64,000 bases of DNA, taken from assembly GCA_031257015.1 (NCBI GenBank), contig JAIRPK010000017.1:29082-93081 (forward strand), written 5' to 3'. A program made the translations under genes and the position numbers. The stretch's first letter is position 1. Each line of letters begins with the position of its first letter. Under the pieces are notes generated by a model. It ran no database searches and was not told the DNA's origin. It was given only the letters and a program-made list of their open reading frames with translations. Positions 26,701-35,429 of the stretch are shown in pieces. The stretch comes from Tannerellaceae bacterium (GTDB taxonomy: Bacteria; Bacteroidota; Bacteroidia; Bacteroidales; Tannerellaceae).

Positions 26701-29700
26701 TGCATTGTTGCGGACGCCGACCATTATTACTTTGACTTCAGAAAGGGTGGGATTGCCGACTACAGTGATTTTGTTGTTGATATTATCGGGGTCGAAGTCG
26801 GAGTAAGGTATTTGATAACCTACACCTGATAGCCCCATACGCTTGTCACGGTTTCGCTTTAACTTGAGGTTAGTAAGTATTTCAAAGCGGAAGTCCAACA
26901 TGTTTTGTCTAGGCCAGACTGTTTCCTGATCAGAGACATTGTAACTATTATAGTTATCTCTATGCGGCGTCATTTTGAGGGGAACTTCGTACTCGTAATA
27001 ATTATTCCTGTAATCAGAGCCAAGGCGAATGAAGACGGATAGTTCCGAATCGTCCGGCCTGGTAAATTCATCGTTGATGAGCGTTTCTGCATGACTGAAG
27101 AGTTGCATGCGTTTGTATTGCCTCATGTCGTAAAACGCACTTTTGTATATAGCTCTTGCGTCTTGCGAACCGAGGTTCATGATTTTCATGGATAGAGATT
27201 GCTCGTTTTGCTGCACGAGGTTAGGCTGCCCGGGGTCAATCATGCGGGTTACTCCTGGAGGAAGGACGTAATTAACCGGCTGGCGACTGCTATTTTCTTC
27301 TATGTTTACTGACGATACGTCGAGCGTGGCTCCTGCAGAGGGAGCTGCGGACGGACTTGATAAATCCTGCGTGTATGTTCTCCATTCACTTCTGACTAGC
27401 TGAAATGTGCCGAAGCGCAGAATGGTAGTGTCCCGGAAGCCTGTCATGTACATGCGCATGAAACGGATGGTTTTAAAGTCGCGTATGGAACCTATCGCTT
27501 TTGTGTATTGCTTTACGGGAATTTTGAACTGGTACCAGCGGACGGTCTCCGTTTTGCCGTTTTCCAATCTTACGTTTGCATCGTGTGCATCTACGATAAA
27601 ATTGTTTCCGACTTTCATATTTTCAGGACGAAGTGATATTTTGTATTGAAAATATCGTTCGTTTTCGTTCATGGTATTGTCTTGGTTGAGGTCTTCCACA
27701 TCAGGGGTGGTGCGGGCAGCCATGTTGTAGTTTTGCCCTTCGGATATGGCGCTGTTGCCTTCGGTGCCGTTGTAGTACTTGTATCTTTCGATGATGCCGG
27801 CTTCGTCGCGGTCAAGGTCAGCGCCACGGTAATGACGGAAGTTGTCGCCGGCCGGGTCGCTTAGGAATGGGGTTAATGCTTCGGGTGTCAACTTGGACTG
27901 AAGTTTTATCAGATAATCGCGGTAAGCAGGATATTGAGCCTCTTCTTCAGATGATAGTCCGTTTAAGCCCACATCTTGAAGACGGCGTGAACCGACAGAG
28001 TTGTCAAAAGCGTAAACTGTGCTTTGTAGGCGGGGTACTTTTCCCCAAACGGTGTAATCCACCTTGGATGTGTCTCCGTCTATTGGAAGGCCGTTCTCAA
28101 AGAACTTCTTTTCATCCTTCAGTACATCCTCGGATATTTCTCCCAAGTTGAAATACAGCTCGCCACCGGTAGATTGAGGCTTATATATAAACGGGTCGAG
28201 CACCCAGAACTCGATGAACTCGATGTTGGCGGTTTCAAAATCGCTTTGGTCGATCTTGCGCATCATTCCTCCCCAACGCTTTTCTGGATTCATCAACGTG
28301 CCATCGGGGTTAATTCCTTCGGCGTCCAAATTGTAGGGACCTCTTGTATTGGGATAGAAGGCGACGTTGAGGGACTGGATGGTATTAGCTTCGTTCATGG
28401 TAAGGTTTCGGTTTGGGAACAACTCGTCAACATATATGGCACGAACATAATGGTTGGACAGCTGCTCCTTGTCTCTCTTTATGTGGGCGGGAACTTGTGT
28501 CGAGTTCGGGCGAGTGAAGAGACCGTCGATATAATACCATGCCATGAGCGCTCTGTTCTTTCCATAGTCGATATTATTAACTAATGACGCTTCTTGGAAA
28601 CGCTTGTCCGCGCCGTCCTCCAAAGGAACGCTGGAGAGATTCCATGGATACGGGTCGCGGAGTTCAAAACCGTTTTGCGTTGATTCAAAGTCGTCTAGAT
28701 AAGTATATTTCCCTGTGTATTGGTTCTCATAATGCCCGGCTATGAGGTGAGCGAACTCGGCGTTGAAGGATATTTGGCTGGGGGCGGTCAGTTCCAGCAA
28801 GGGGATTTTGTCCAGCACATTCGTGAGCCACTGACTTTCTGTTTTGAATGAAGTATTCATGCCCCATAAAGTATTTCGCACAGATTCGTCTCCAAAAGTT
28901 GTTTTAGTAGTGAGCGGCATTTCGGAGAGGTGCATGATTGTTGCTCCGAGGCTGAAGTTTTTGCTGAATTGATAATTCATGTCTAAACCAAGCATGGTTT
29001 TGCGCTGGCGGTTATAGAAGGATTGGTTTTCAAGATCGACATTAATGGGTGTTCCACTTGCTACGACGCCGTCGTTTAGGATAGTGACTATGCCTGATGC
29101 GTAATCGACTATGTAGTCAACATTCTCGATCAGAGTTTGCCCGCCGGCTGTGACTCTTACTGAACCTCTGGCGACGTTACCCATGCCTAACTGTATTTCC
29201 GAGCCAGACGAGGCTTTATATTCGCCACGGAGGATAAACTTGTTCTTCTCTGCTATTTGGCTTGCATAGTTTAATGTCGAATCGTAGAGTTCCTGAAAGA
29301 CATATTTGTCAGCTATGGATGGATTGCCTATCTTTTTATGCAGATGAGAGCCAAATGGCTCTACTACGGGGAAGATTATTTTGCCGCTGGTTGGCAATAT
29401 AGTTACGCCTTCTACAAAATCGTAGAAGCCATCTGGAAACGGCTCATTCCTCTGGTCTAGCCTGTCAAGACTCAATACGCGCAACAACAGCTGATCTTTG
29501 ATGTCGCCCTCTGATATATAATTAAGATATGTACCAGTTGTATCGTTTTGGTAGAGAACGTCGAGGCGGAAACGGTCTTTCTGGACGGAATAGGCATCGA
29601 GGGAGTAAACGTTTTTCATCATCAAATCCCAGAATATCATATCGGGCGACATGGATGTGCCTTTGAGCAGTTTAACATAGAGGTTTTCGGTCGTCCCTCT

Positions 29701-31173
29701 GGCATTGTCGGTGGAAAACTCGCCGACTTTATAGGCTGTACCATTATATTGAAAGTCGTATGCGACAGCTAAGACTTCGTCTGGTTGCAGGGAAGTATTC
29801 AGAGAAATATATCCCAACTGACGATTTACGGTATAATCAGCTTCCGACAGAAGGCGGGCGTTTTCTATCTTCTCATAATCTCTGGCGCCAACCATAATTG
29901 GCGATAATACCTGATTAACGCTGCTGCCTGAACGAGCATCGGCAAACTCAGAGAGCAAGCGGTTATAGAGCGTGTTTGCATTGTTATATGGTATCTCAAG
30001 CGTTCCTTGGGGGGTAACCACTGTCACATTGCCTATTTTGTTATGCTCGCCGAGGTCGGTAAAGGCTACTACATTGCGTGCCTGATCGAAGCTGCTCCTC
30101 TTATTGGTTATCCATACTTCGACGCGGTTAATGGTTACGGAGGAACGTATGTAAGGAAGTTTTTCAAGAGCGTAATCGTAATTATCGCGGAAATAATGGC
30201 CTAGAAAAAAATGGCGGTTCTCGTCGTATTTGTCAATACGTATCTCAAAAGGGCGAGTCTGGGCGCCGCCCTTTGACTTTACGCTCTGTGATTGCGTTGA
30301 CTGCTGGGCAAACAAGGCATTTAGGCGGAGCTTGCCGAATTGAAGATCCGTCTTGACTCCAAATAACGAGGCTCCGCCGTGAATTAGGGAATTATTTGTG
30401 CGCATGCTCACGTTGCCGGCTTCCAGGGACTTGATTATTTCGTCTTCTTCGCCGTTGTAGGCCAAGCGTAGCTGCTTGGAATCGAAATCGAATGATGTTT
30501 CGGTGTTGTAGTTCATATTGAACTTGATTTTTGTCCCTACGCTCGCCTGGACGTTGAACTGTATGTCCTGGTCGAAGTTGAAATAAGTGCGGCTGCGTGC
30601 TCTTAGCGGTAACGAGGGATTACTTGTTTTGTTTTGCTTCAATCCGAGCTTAATTTCAGCCGAACCTTGGGGGCGAAGATGAACTCCTCCTTTGCCGAAG
30701 AGGCGTTCGCCTATACTACCAAGGTCAAACTGCATGTCCATGAGATTAAACTCCTTGCTGGCTTCTTGAAGAAATGCTTCTTCGTTTTTCCTCTTAAAGT
30801 ACATGCGAAGAGATTGGTGCATGTCGTAATCACGATATTCCTCCGGCGTCAACATCAGCGGGGTTCCGATGTCCATATCGCCTATCTTAGTGCGGAACAG
30901 ATAAACACCTGTGTTTATATCGTATTCGACACTGGTCTTTACATTTTCCGGTTCCTTTAGATCTGCTGGTGATTGCTGCAGAATGTCTTCATATTTATCA
31001 GGCATGGTTTTGGAAACGGGATAGCGTGCCGGTGGGACTGTGTCTTCGCTGTGAACGATTGGCGCCCGGAGAGCAGGAAAAACCAAACCGGTACCGGCGT
31101 TGAGCGTGAATACAACGACCGTGAAAAGCACAACTATCGTCAGGCTTATATATATTATTATGCGGACTTTCAT
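23758..31173 (-). CDS. sprA: SprA/Sov, type IX secretion outer-membrane translocon
   Basis: At 2471 residues this matches SprA (also called Sov), the giant beta-barrel through which type IX substrates cross the outer membrane. An N-terminal hydrophobic segment (about 5-25) exports it. Typical stretches are LRPQGSAEIKLGLKQNK, TYFNFDQDIQFNVQASVGTKIKFNMNYNTE and ETANIEFIEFWVLDPF, plus many Tyr/Phe/Asn-rich beta strands ending in VSIRFSLTQ, whose last residues suit outer-membrane insertion. The start is ATG at 31173, directly abutting the ruvA stop; the ruvA-sprA pairing is known in the phylum. Gene length and intact frame indicate a working secretion system. There is a G-run of eight bases just past the stop codon. 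Confidence 0.95.
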   Translation of the reverse strand: MKVRIIIYISLTIVVLFTVVVFTLNAGTGLVFPALRAPIVHSEDTVPPARYPVSKTMPDKYEDILQQSPADLKEPENVKTSVEYDINTGVYLFRTKIGDMDIGTPLMLTPEEYRDYDMHQSLRMYFKRKNEEAFLQEASKEFNLMDMQFDLGSIGERLFGKGGVHLRPQGSAEIKLGLKQNKTSNPSLPLRARSRTYFNFDQDIQFNVQASVGTKIKFNMNYNTETSFDFDSKQLRLAYNGEEDEIIKSLEAGNVSMRTNNSLIHGGASLFGVKTDLQFGKLRLNALFAQQSTQSQSVKSKGGAQTRPFEIRIDKYDENRHFFLGHYFRDNYDYALEKLPYIRSSVTINRVEVWITNKRSSFDQARNVVAFTDLGEHNKIGNVTVVTPQGTLEIPYNNANTLYNRLLSEFADARSGSSVNQVLSPIMVGARDYEKIENARLLSEADYTVNRQLGYISLNTSLQPDEVLAVAYDFQYNGTAYKVGEFSTDNARGTTENLYVKLLKGTSMSPDMIFWDLMMKNVYSLDAYSVQKDRFRLDVLYQNDTTGTYLNYISEGDIKDQLLLRVLSLDRLDQRNEPFPDGFYDFVEGVTILPTSGKIIFPVVEPFGSHLHKKIGNPSIADKYVFQELYDSTLNYASQIAEKNKFILRGEYKASSGSEIQLGMGNVARGSVRVTAGGQTLIENVDYIVDYASGIVTILNDGVVASGTPINVDLENQSFYNRQRKTMLGLDMNYQFSKNFSLGATIMHLSEMPLTTKTTFGDESVRNTLWGMNTSFKTESQWLTNVLDKIPLLELTAPSQISFNAEFAHLIAGHYENQYTGKYTYLDDFESTQNGFELRDPYPWNLSSVPLEDGADKRFQEASLVNNIDYGKNRALMAWYYIDGLFTRPNSTQVPAHIKRDKEQLSNHYVRAIYVDELFPNRNLTMNEANTIQSLNVAFYPNTRGPYNLDAEGINPDGTLMNPEKRWGGMMRKIDQSDFETANIEFIEFWVLDPFIYKPQSTGGELYFNLGEISEDVLKDEKKFFENGLPIDGDTSKVDYTVWGKVPRLQSTVYAFDNSVGSRRLQDVGLNGLSSEEEAQYPAYRDYLIKLQSKLTPEALTPFLSDPAGDNFRHYRGADLDRDEAGIIERYKYYNGTEGNSAISEGQNYNMAARTTPDVEDLNQDNTMNENERYFQYKISLRPENMKVGNNFIVDAHDANVRLENGKTETVRWYQFKIPVKQYTKAIGSIRDFKTIRFMRMYMTGFRDTTILRFGTFQLVRSEWRTYTQDLSSPSAAPSAGATLDVSSVNIEENSSRQPVNYVLPPGVTRMIDPGQPNLVQQNEQSLSMKIMNLGSQDARAIYKSAFYDMRQYKRMQLFSHAETLINDEFTRPDDSELSVFIRLGSDYRNNYYEYEVPLKMTPHRDNYNSYNVSDQETVWPRQNMLDFRFEILTNLKLKRNRDKRMGLSGVGYQIPYSDFDPDNINNKITVVGNPTLSEVKVIMVGVRNNAKAPKSAEVWINELRLTDFNEEGGWAANASLNLALSDLGTVNLSGRIETSGFGGLEQSVNQRRMDDYTQYSIATNVELGKFFPKEAKVSIPLYYTLAKEITDPKYNPLDQDITLSEALDAVAKKSEKDSILSFAREKSIVRSISFNNVKVDIRSKTPMPYDPANFSIGYAFSENNRYRPDVEYETTLDYRGNFAYAYSPYIPPYRPFANISKSNGYTRYIKQLAFSYLPSNISFQTSMMRNYYEIQMRNLNSIVQSAQDKRNLLSFSQNFLWDRAFSLSWNFTNNLKATFTSGTNARIEEPRIQVNKQLNPDQYEIWKDSVRQSIAQMGTPLRYDQTFKASYTLPFTYIPALEWINAQAEYSATYNWDRGAAVEDRIEIGNTIKNQRIIGATANVNFSSLYNKIKPLKELNQKHNGNNRAVPIKKTNGTKIERTIKLSPDSATILEHGMLTKDVNIRARTSAGRIYRLKHKTVDYNKLKIENRDTVTLTVTLTYAPPKGDGIARQVGENALLFMMMLKRLNLQYTITDGMMIPGYRPAIGGMFGQGSSSSGLAPGLGFAFGNVSRRYIDELSQKDWLVMNRNNITPAMINNAATLVANVSLEPFSGLKIDLSANRTDTRNTEIQYMYNGMPELRGGSFSISMLSIGSAFESMGDASNNYASKTFAKFLANRNAIAARLERNYSALNYPNAGFLQGSSLAGQPYNPSLANGNVNINSTEVLIPAFLAAYGGRSASSISLSPFPSLLSILPNWRISYDGLGKIPLIKQHFKSLVLSHQYRSTYNVGAYSSQLNWVSVGNNGFGFIQDPFTGNPAPSAQNSIVGVSISEGFSPLLGLDGTLVNNITMRTSYDRTRMLNLNISSFHLVEAITNGITVGLGYKLTEFNKLLRIKASQDFSNDLNLRIDYKYTKMQSLIRKIQDASAQATSGNIGQTIQFSADYGVSRSLNLRAFYNLQRNNPLISAAAYPTSNADYGVSIRFSLTQ

Positions 31174-31764
31174 TTATAACATTCTTAGGGCACTTTTGAT
31201 CACCTGCTCAACCGGCAAGGCGGGAGAACCTTTTAGAATGGAGATGACAACTTTCTGCGAGGCGGCTTTCTGAAAGCCCAGCATGACAAGAGCTGCTACG
31301 GCCTCTTCAACTACGTGCGCATTGCCCATGGCACTGGCTCCGAGCGTCGATACTGCCGTATCGGATGTCTTTACCTTGTTTTTTAGATCGACGATGATAC
31401 GCTGTGCAGTCTTTTGGCCTATACCCTTGACGGAGGTCAGAGCCGATTCGTTATTACCAGCTATGATTTGCTCTACTTCGGAAGGGGGATAAGCAGATAG
31501 AATCATTCGTGCCGCGTTGGGGCCTACGCCAGATACGGATGTAAGTAAAAGGAATATTTCGCGCTCATTCTTCGTCGCGAATCCATATAAAAGGTGGGCG
31601 TCTTCACGTATGATTTCGTGGACATAAACCTTGGCGGACTTGTTAACTACATATGCACTATAACTATGAAGCGAGAGGTTCAATTCATAACCGATTCCGG
31701 AACATTCAATTACCATTCTTGCCGGAGACAACTCAGATATTTCTCCTTTTATATATTCTATCAT
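31174..31764 (-). CDS. ruvA: Holliday junction DNA helicase subunit RuvA
   Basis: RuvA binds four-way DNA junctions and loads the RuvB motor for branch migration in recombination repair. The 196-residue protein has the N-terminal OB fold ([28 protein letters not shown]), the helix-hairpin-helix region with [16 protein letters not shown] and [20 protein letters not shown], and a short C-terminal domain ([22 protein letters not shown]) that contacts RuvB. It is the upstream member of a pair with sprA, with no gap between stop and start. The 271-bp gap upstream shows no other gene. Confidence 0.96.
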   Translation of the reverse strand: MIEYIKGEISELSPARMVIECSGIGYELNLSLHSYSAYVVNKSAKVYVHEIIREDAHLLYGFATKNEREIFLLLTSVSGVGPNAARMILSAYPPSEVEQIIAGNNESALTSVKGIGQKTAQRIIVDLKNKVKTSDTAVSTLGASAMGNAHVVEEAVAALVMLGFQKAASQKVVISILKGSPALPVEQVIKSALRML

Positions 31765-31990
31765 CGTTTCTTCTGTTTAACGCTGTTAATAACGCGAATC
31801 TGCCCTCCTTTATTATTGATGATAGCGAAAAAAGGGCGCCAATCTCACAATCCAAGTCTTGCTACACCAAAATCGTATCGCGTTCTCCCTCATTCAGACG
31901 TTTTCCTGAACGGCTGAATACGACAGATATAAAGTTCTTACAAACAACGAAAATAAGCCGAAATCATCGCCGATTTGTCACGAGATAACT

Positions 31991-31998
31991 TATCTTTG
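31991..31998 (+). promoter_or_regulatory. Promoter -7 box of the aldolase gene
   Basis: TATCTTTG lies 37 bp before the start codon. The expected upstream TTTG is not at the standard spacing. Confidence 0.5.
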
Positions 31999-32035
31999 TC
32001 CTGATTTTAATTATAAACAATTAATATATTAGACA

Positions 32036-33049
32036 ATGGAAAAGGACAATTCAAAGGTAAGTTTCAAAACTTTAGGGCTGGTAAACACTAAGGCTATGTT
32101 TGCTAATGCCATGTCAGGTAAATACGCCATCCCCGCATTCAACTTCAATAATATGGAACAACTGCAAGCCATTATCCAGGCCGCAGTAGAAACAAAATCG
32201 CCCGTCATACTCCAAGTATCAAGTGGAGCACGGAAATATGCAAATTCAACATTACTTCGCTACATGGCAGAAGGAGCAGTTGCTTACGCTAAAGAACTGG
32301 GATGTCCCAACCCGCAAATCGTACTGCATCTTGATCATGGCGATACGTTTGAACTATGCAAGAGCTGCGTGGATTCCGGGTTTTCTTCAGTAATGATCGA
32401 CGGCTCACACCTTAAATACGACGAAAACGTAGCTCTTACAAAGCAGGTCGTCGAGTATGCACACAAATTCGATGTCTGCGTTGAAGGCGAACTTGGCGTG
32501 CTCGCTGGTGTGGAAGACGAAGTAAGCGCTGAACATCACACTTACACCGAACCGGATGACGTGATTGACTTCGTCACCAAAACCGGATGCGATTCCTTGG
32601 CTATCTCGATAGGCACATCGCATGGAGCTAACAAATTCACGCCTAAACAATGTACTCTCGATAAAGATGGCAACCTGGTGCCCCCACCGCTGAGATTCGA
32701 CATTCTCAAAGAAATCGAAAGTCGTATTCCAGGATTTCCCATCGTTCTGCACGGAGCTTCATCCGTACCGCAGGAATACGTCAAAATAATTAATAGCAAC
32801 GGAGGAGCGCTCAAAGATGCCATCGGCATACCTGAAGAACAGCTTAGACAAGCTGCTGCATCGGCCGTCTGCAAAATCAATATCGACTCCGATAGTCGCC
32901 TGGCCATGACTGCTGCTATCCGCGAAGTTTTCGCTCTCAAGCCTGCTGAATTTGACCCGCGTAAATACCTGGGACCGGCTCGCGAGCTGGCAAAGCAATT
33001 ATACAAGCACAAAATTGAAAATGTGTTGGGGTCAGCAGACAAACTGTAA
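32036..33049 (+). CDS. fba: Class II fructose-bisphosphate aldolase
   Basis: This zinc enzyme splits fructose 1,6-bisphosphate into glyceraldehyde 3-phosphate and dihydroxyacetone phosphate in glycolysis and runs in reverse for gluconeogenesis. The 337-residue protein shows the class II landmarks IPAFNFNNMEQLQAI, VLHLDHGDTFELCK (catalytic Asp and zinc-binding His), VEGELGVLAG, LAISIGTSHGANKF and IVLHGASSVPQEYV (a further His). It is a single gene with its own promoter box and a clear terminator. Nothing unusual is seen. Confidence 0.96.
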   Translation: MEKDNSKVSFKTLGLVNTKAMFANAMSGKYAIPAFNFNNMEQLQAIIQAAVETKSPVILQVSSGARKYANSTLLRYMAEGAVAYAKELGCPNPQIVLHLDHGDTFELCKSCVDSGFSSVMIDGSHLKYDENVALTKQVVEYAHKFDVCVEGELGVLAGVEDEVSAEHHTYTEPDDVIDFVTKTGCDSLAISIGTSHGANKFTPKQCTLDKDGNLVPPPLRFDILKEIESRIPGFPIVLHGASSVPQEYVKIINSNGGALKDAIGIPEEQLRQAAASAVCKINIDSDSRLAMTAAIREVFALKPAEFDPRKYLGPARELAKQLYKHKIENVLGSADKL

Positions 33050-33079
33050 GCTTTTATTGTAAGCAATGAATGAATGAAT

Positions 33080-33110
33080 AGCTGCAATGCAATGTTGCAG
33101 CTATTTTTTT
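33080..33110 (+). terminator. Rho-independent terminator of the aldolase gene
   Basis: Arms AGCTGCAA and TTGCAGCT enclose a 7-nt loop and are followed by A and seven T. It starts 30 bp after the stop codon. Confidence 0.9.
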
Positions 33111-33164
33111 GCTCTTGTTCCTGATCTCTTACGTGAAAATATTGCAGCATCCTCATGAAAATGT

Positions 33165-33536
33165 CACTACTTCAGTAACGAACGTCGCATCGAGCTGTTC
33201 ACCGAAGGCTTCCGATGGTTCGACCTTCGCCGCTGGCGCCTGTTCACCGATCCGATCAACGGCTACAAGCTCAACGGCACGATGAGGCATACGCTCAAAG
33301 CACGACCGAAAGTGGAAATCACGCCGGAGGTACTCGCGACAATTGACTCAGCAAACGACCCTGATTCATACTTTGCCGTATTCAACAACGAAATTCACGC
33401 AATCGACGCAAGCCCGTTCTCGGTCGGCGAGCGACAGTATTTCTATCGAATCAGCTTTGAATCGCATCTCCGTAAAAATCCCAAACTCACGCAAACCCTC
33501 AACTGGGAAGACGGAACTTTCAATCCATACGAATAA
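33165..33536 (+). pseudogene. Orphan C-terminal fragment of a SusD-like protein
   Basis: The frame reads NERRIELFTEGFRWFDLRRW and later VGERQYFYRISFESHLRKNPKL then QTLNWEDGTFNPYE before the stop. The first phrase is the signature near the C-terminus of SusD/RagB glycan-binding lipoproteins (RR-E-L-EG-R-DLRRW). About 123 codons remain of a usual 500-600, the signal peptide and TPR core are gone, and the frame is closed by a TGA at 33156. It starts directly after the aldolase terminator, with no susC nearby. It is best read as the relic of a deleted polysaccharide utilisation locus. A short ATG frame at 33282 is part of it and unlikely to be a gene. Confidence 0.82.
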
Positions 33537-33616
33537 AAGAATACGGTTACATTACCGTATATCTTAAAAAGATTCAAACGGCAGCGACAGGGGCAAGGCT
33601 TATCTTGCCCCTGTTT

Positions 33617-34110
33617 TGCGACCGGAGGTTTTGCAACCATGCAAAACCTTCAACTTCTTCCGGACGGAGCTTTCGTAACCATGCAAAAGCCTCAGCCTCT
33701 TCCGGACGGAGCTTTCGTAACTATGCAAAACCTTCAACTTCTTTCGGACGGAGCTTTCGTAACTATGCAAAACCTTCAACTTCTTCAGGACGGAGCTTTC
33801 GTAACTATGCAAAACCTTCAACTTCTTTCGGATGGAGCTTTCGTAACTATGCAAAACCTTCAACTTCTTCAGGATGGAGCTTTCGTAACTATGCAAAACC
33901 TTCAACTTCTTTCGGATGGAGCTTTCGTAACTATGCAAAACCTTCAACTTCTTTCGGATGGAGCTTTCGTAACTATGCAAAACCGTCAACTTCTTTCGGA
34001 CGGAGCTTTTGCAACTATGCAAAACCTTCAGCTTCTTTCGGACGGAGCTTTTGCAACTATGCAAAACCTTCAACTTCTTCCGGACGGAGCTTTTGCAACT
34101 ATGCGAAAGG
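33617..34110. repeat. Tandem array C: 11 units of 42 bp plus partial ends
   Basis: The unit runs ATGCAAAACCTTCAACTTCT then TTCGGACGGAGCTTTCGTAACT, with drift between copies. In the last units TTTTGCA faces TGCAAAA across 4 bp, so a small hairpin is present; in others it is degraded to TTTCGTA. Frames stay open across the array because 42 is divisible by three, giving the false repeat peptide MQNLQLLSDGAFVT. It lies between the susD relic and trpS. Confidence 0.9.
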
Positions 34111-34333
34111 CTCCGCCGGAAAAGGTTGGAGGAAAGTGCGTCATATAAATAATTGCGGGAATGTTTTAAGGCATAATCGAAAAGACACATCTTTTAGCGC
34201 CAGGCTGTTGGCAACTGTTCGTTTATCATGCAGCCGGCCAAGTGCGCCGGGGGTGTGCGTCAATGTCAGGACTTTTCATCGCTCCCGAATATAACCGGCT
34301 GACAATATTATAAACAGCTTCTCCCAAAAAAAC

Positions 34334-34341
34334 TATCTTTG
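34334..34341 (+). promoter_or_regulatory. Promoter -7 box of trpS
   Basis: TATCTTTG lies 29 bp before the start codon, matching the spacing at other genes here. Confidence 0.5.
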
Positions 34342-34370
34342 CGGCTAAAATAAGAATAGATTAACGAATT

Positions 34371-35357
34371 ATGGAAATAGTATTAAGCGGCATTCGGCCA
34401 ACCGGCAATTTGCACTTGGGGAATTATTTCGGTGCAGTTCAAAGTTTTGTGCAGTTACAGCATGATTATAAATGTTTTTTCTTCATTGCCGACTGGCATT
34501 CGTTGACGACGCACCCAAAGCCGGAAAACATCCGCCGGAGCGTAAAAACCATCCTCGCGGAATATCTTGCATGTGGAATTGATCCTGAAAAGGCTACCAT
34601 ATATGTGCAAAGCGACGTGCCCGAAGTTCTGGAACTCTATCTCTACATCAACATGAACGCATATCTGGGCGAACTCCAGAGAGTAACATCCTTCAAGGAC
34701 AAGGCTCGTCAACAACCGGACAACATTAATGCCGGGCTTTTGACATATCCAAGTCTCATGGCTGCTGACATATTAATCCATAAAGCCAACTACGTTCCGG
34801 TCGGCAAAGACCAGGAGCAAAACATGGAAATGGCCCGCCGTTTCGCCCGACGCTTTAATATGATGTATGGAACGGAATATTTCATTGAGCCGGCCTCATT
34901 CCATCTTTCGGAAAAGGCTGTGAAAGTTCCCGGACTGGATGGCAGCGGAAAAATGGGCAAAAGCGAAGGCAACGCCATATATTTGGCTGACGACGAGCAA
35001 ACGATAAAAAAGAAGGTTATGAAAGCCGTCAGCGATTCCGGCCCTACCGAGCCGGACAGCCCCAAGCCGGAGCCAATCGCCAACCTCTTCTCCATGCTTG
35101 AGATAGTCTCCGCTAAATCCACTTACGACTATTTTAACGAGAAATACAACCGTTGCGAAATCCGCTACGGCGATCTCAAGAAGCAACTGGCTGAAGACAT
35201 AAACAAATTCTGCTCTCCAATACGCGAACGCATCATCGAAATATCTTCAGACGAAGCCTATCTCAACCGTGTCGCTCGTGCCGGGGCCGAGAAGGCATCC
35301 GAAAGCGCCGCCGCTACCATACGCGAAGTGCGCAGCATCATTGGCTTCGGAGCATAA
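34371..35357 (+). CDS. trpS: Tryptophan-tRNA ligase
   Basis: TrpRS charges tRNA-Trp with tryptophan using ATP. The 328 residues are a normal length. The class I signatures are present: the HIGH counterpart TGNLHLGNYFGAV near the N-terminus and the KMSKS counterpart GKMGKSEGNAI at about 204. AADILIHKANYVPVGKDQEQNMEMAR is a conserved active-site stretch. The gene stands between array C and the PBP1A gene and has its own promoter box. Confidence 0.96.
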   Translation: MEIVLSGIRPTGNLHLGNYFGAVQSFVQLQHDYKCFFFIADWHSLTTHPKPENIRRSVKTILAEYLACGIDPEKATIYVQSDVPEVLELYLYINMNAYLGELQRVTSFKDKARQQPDNINAGLLTYPSLMAADILIHKANYVPVGKDQEQNMEMARRFARRFNMMYGTEYFIEPASFHLSEKAVKVPGLDGSGKMGKSEGNAIYLADDEQTIKKKVMKAVSDSGPTEPDSPKPEPIANLFSMLEIVSAKSTYDYFNEKYNRCEIRYGDLKKQLAEDINKFCSPIRERIIEISSDEAYLNRVARAGAEKASESAAATIREVRSIIGFGA

Positions 35358-35376
35358 TGCTTATGACGAAAAATAC

Positions 35377-35384
35377 TATATTTG
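35377..35384 (+). promoter_or_regulatory. Promoter -7 box of the PBP1A gene
   Basis: TATATTTG lies 45 bp before the start codon and 20 bp after the trpS stop. Confidence 0.45.
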
Positions 35385-35429
35385 TTCCCGATAAAACTGT
35401 AATAATAGATATATTATAAGGGATTTGTT

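Noticed and set aside
33605..34294. Repeat protein encoded by array C
   Set aside because: Open frames on both strands follow from a 42-bp period, and different frames are equally open. No signal, promoter or family pattern was seen.
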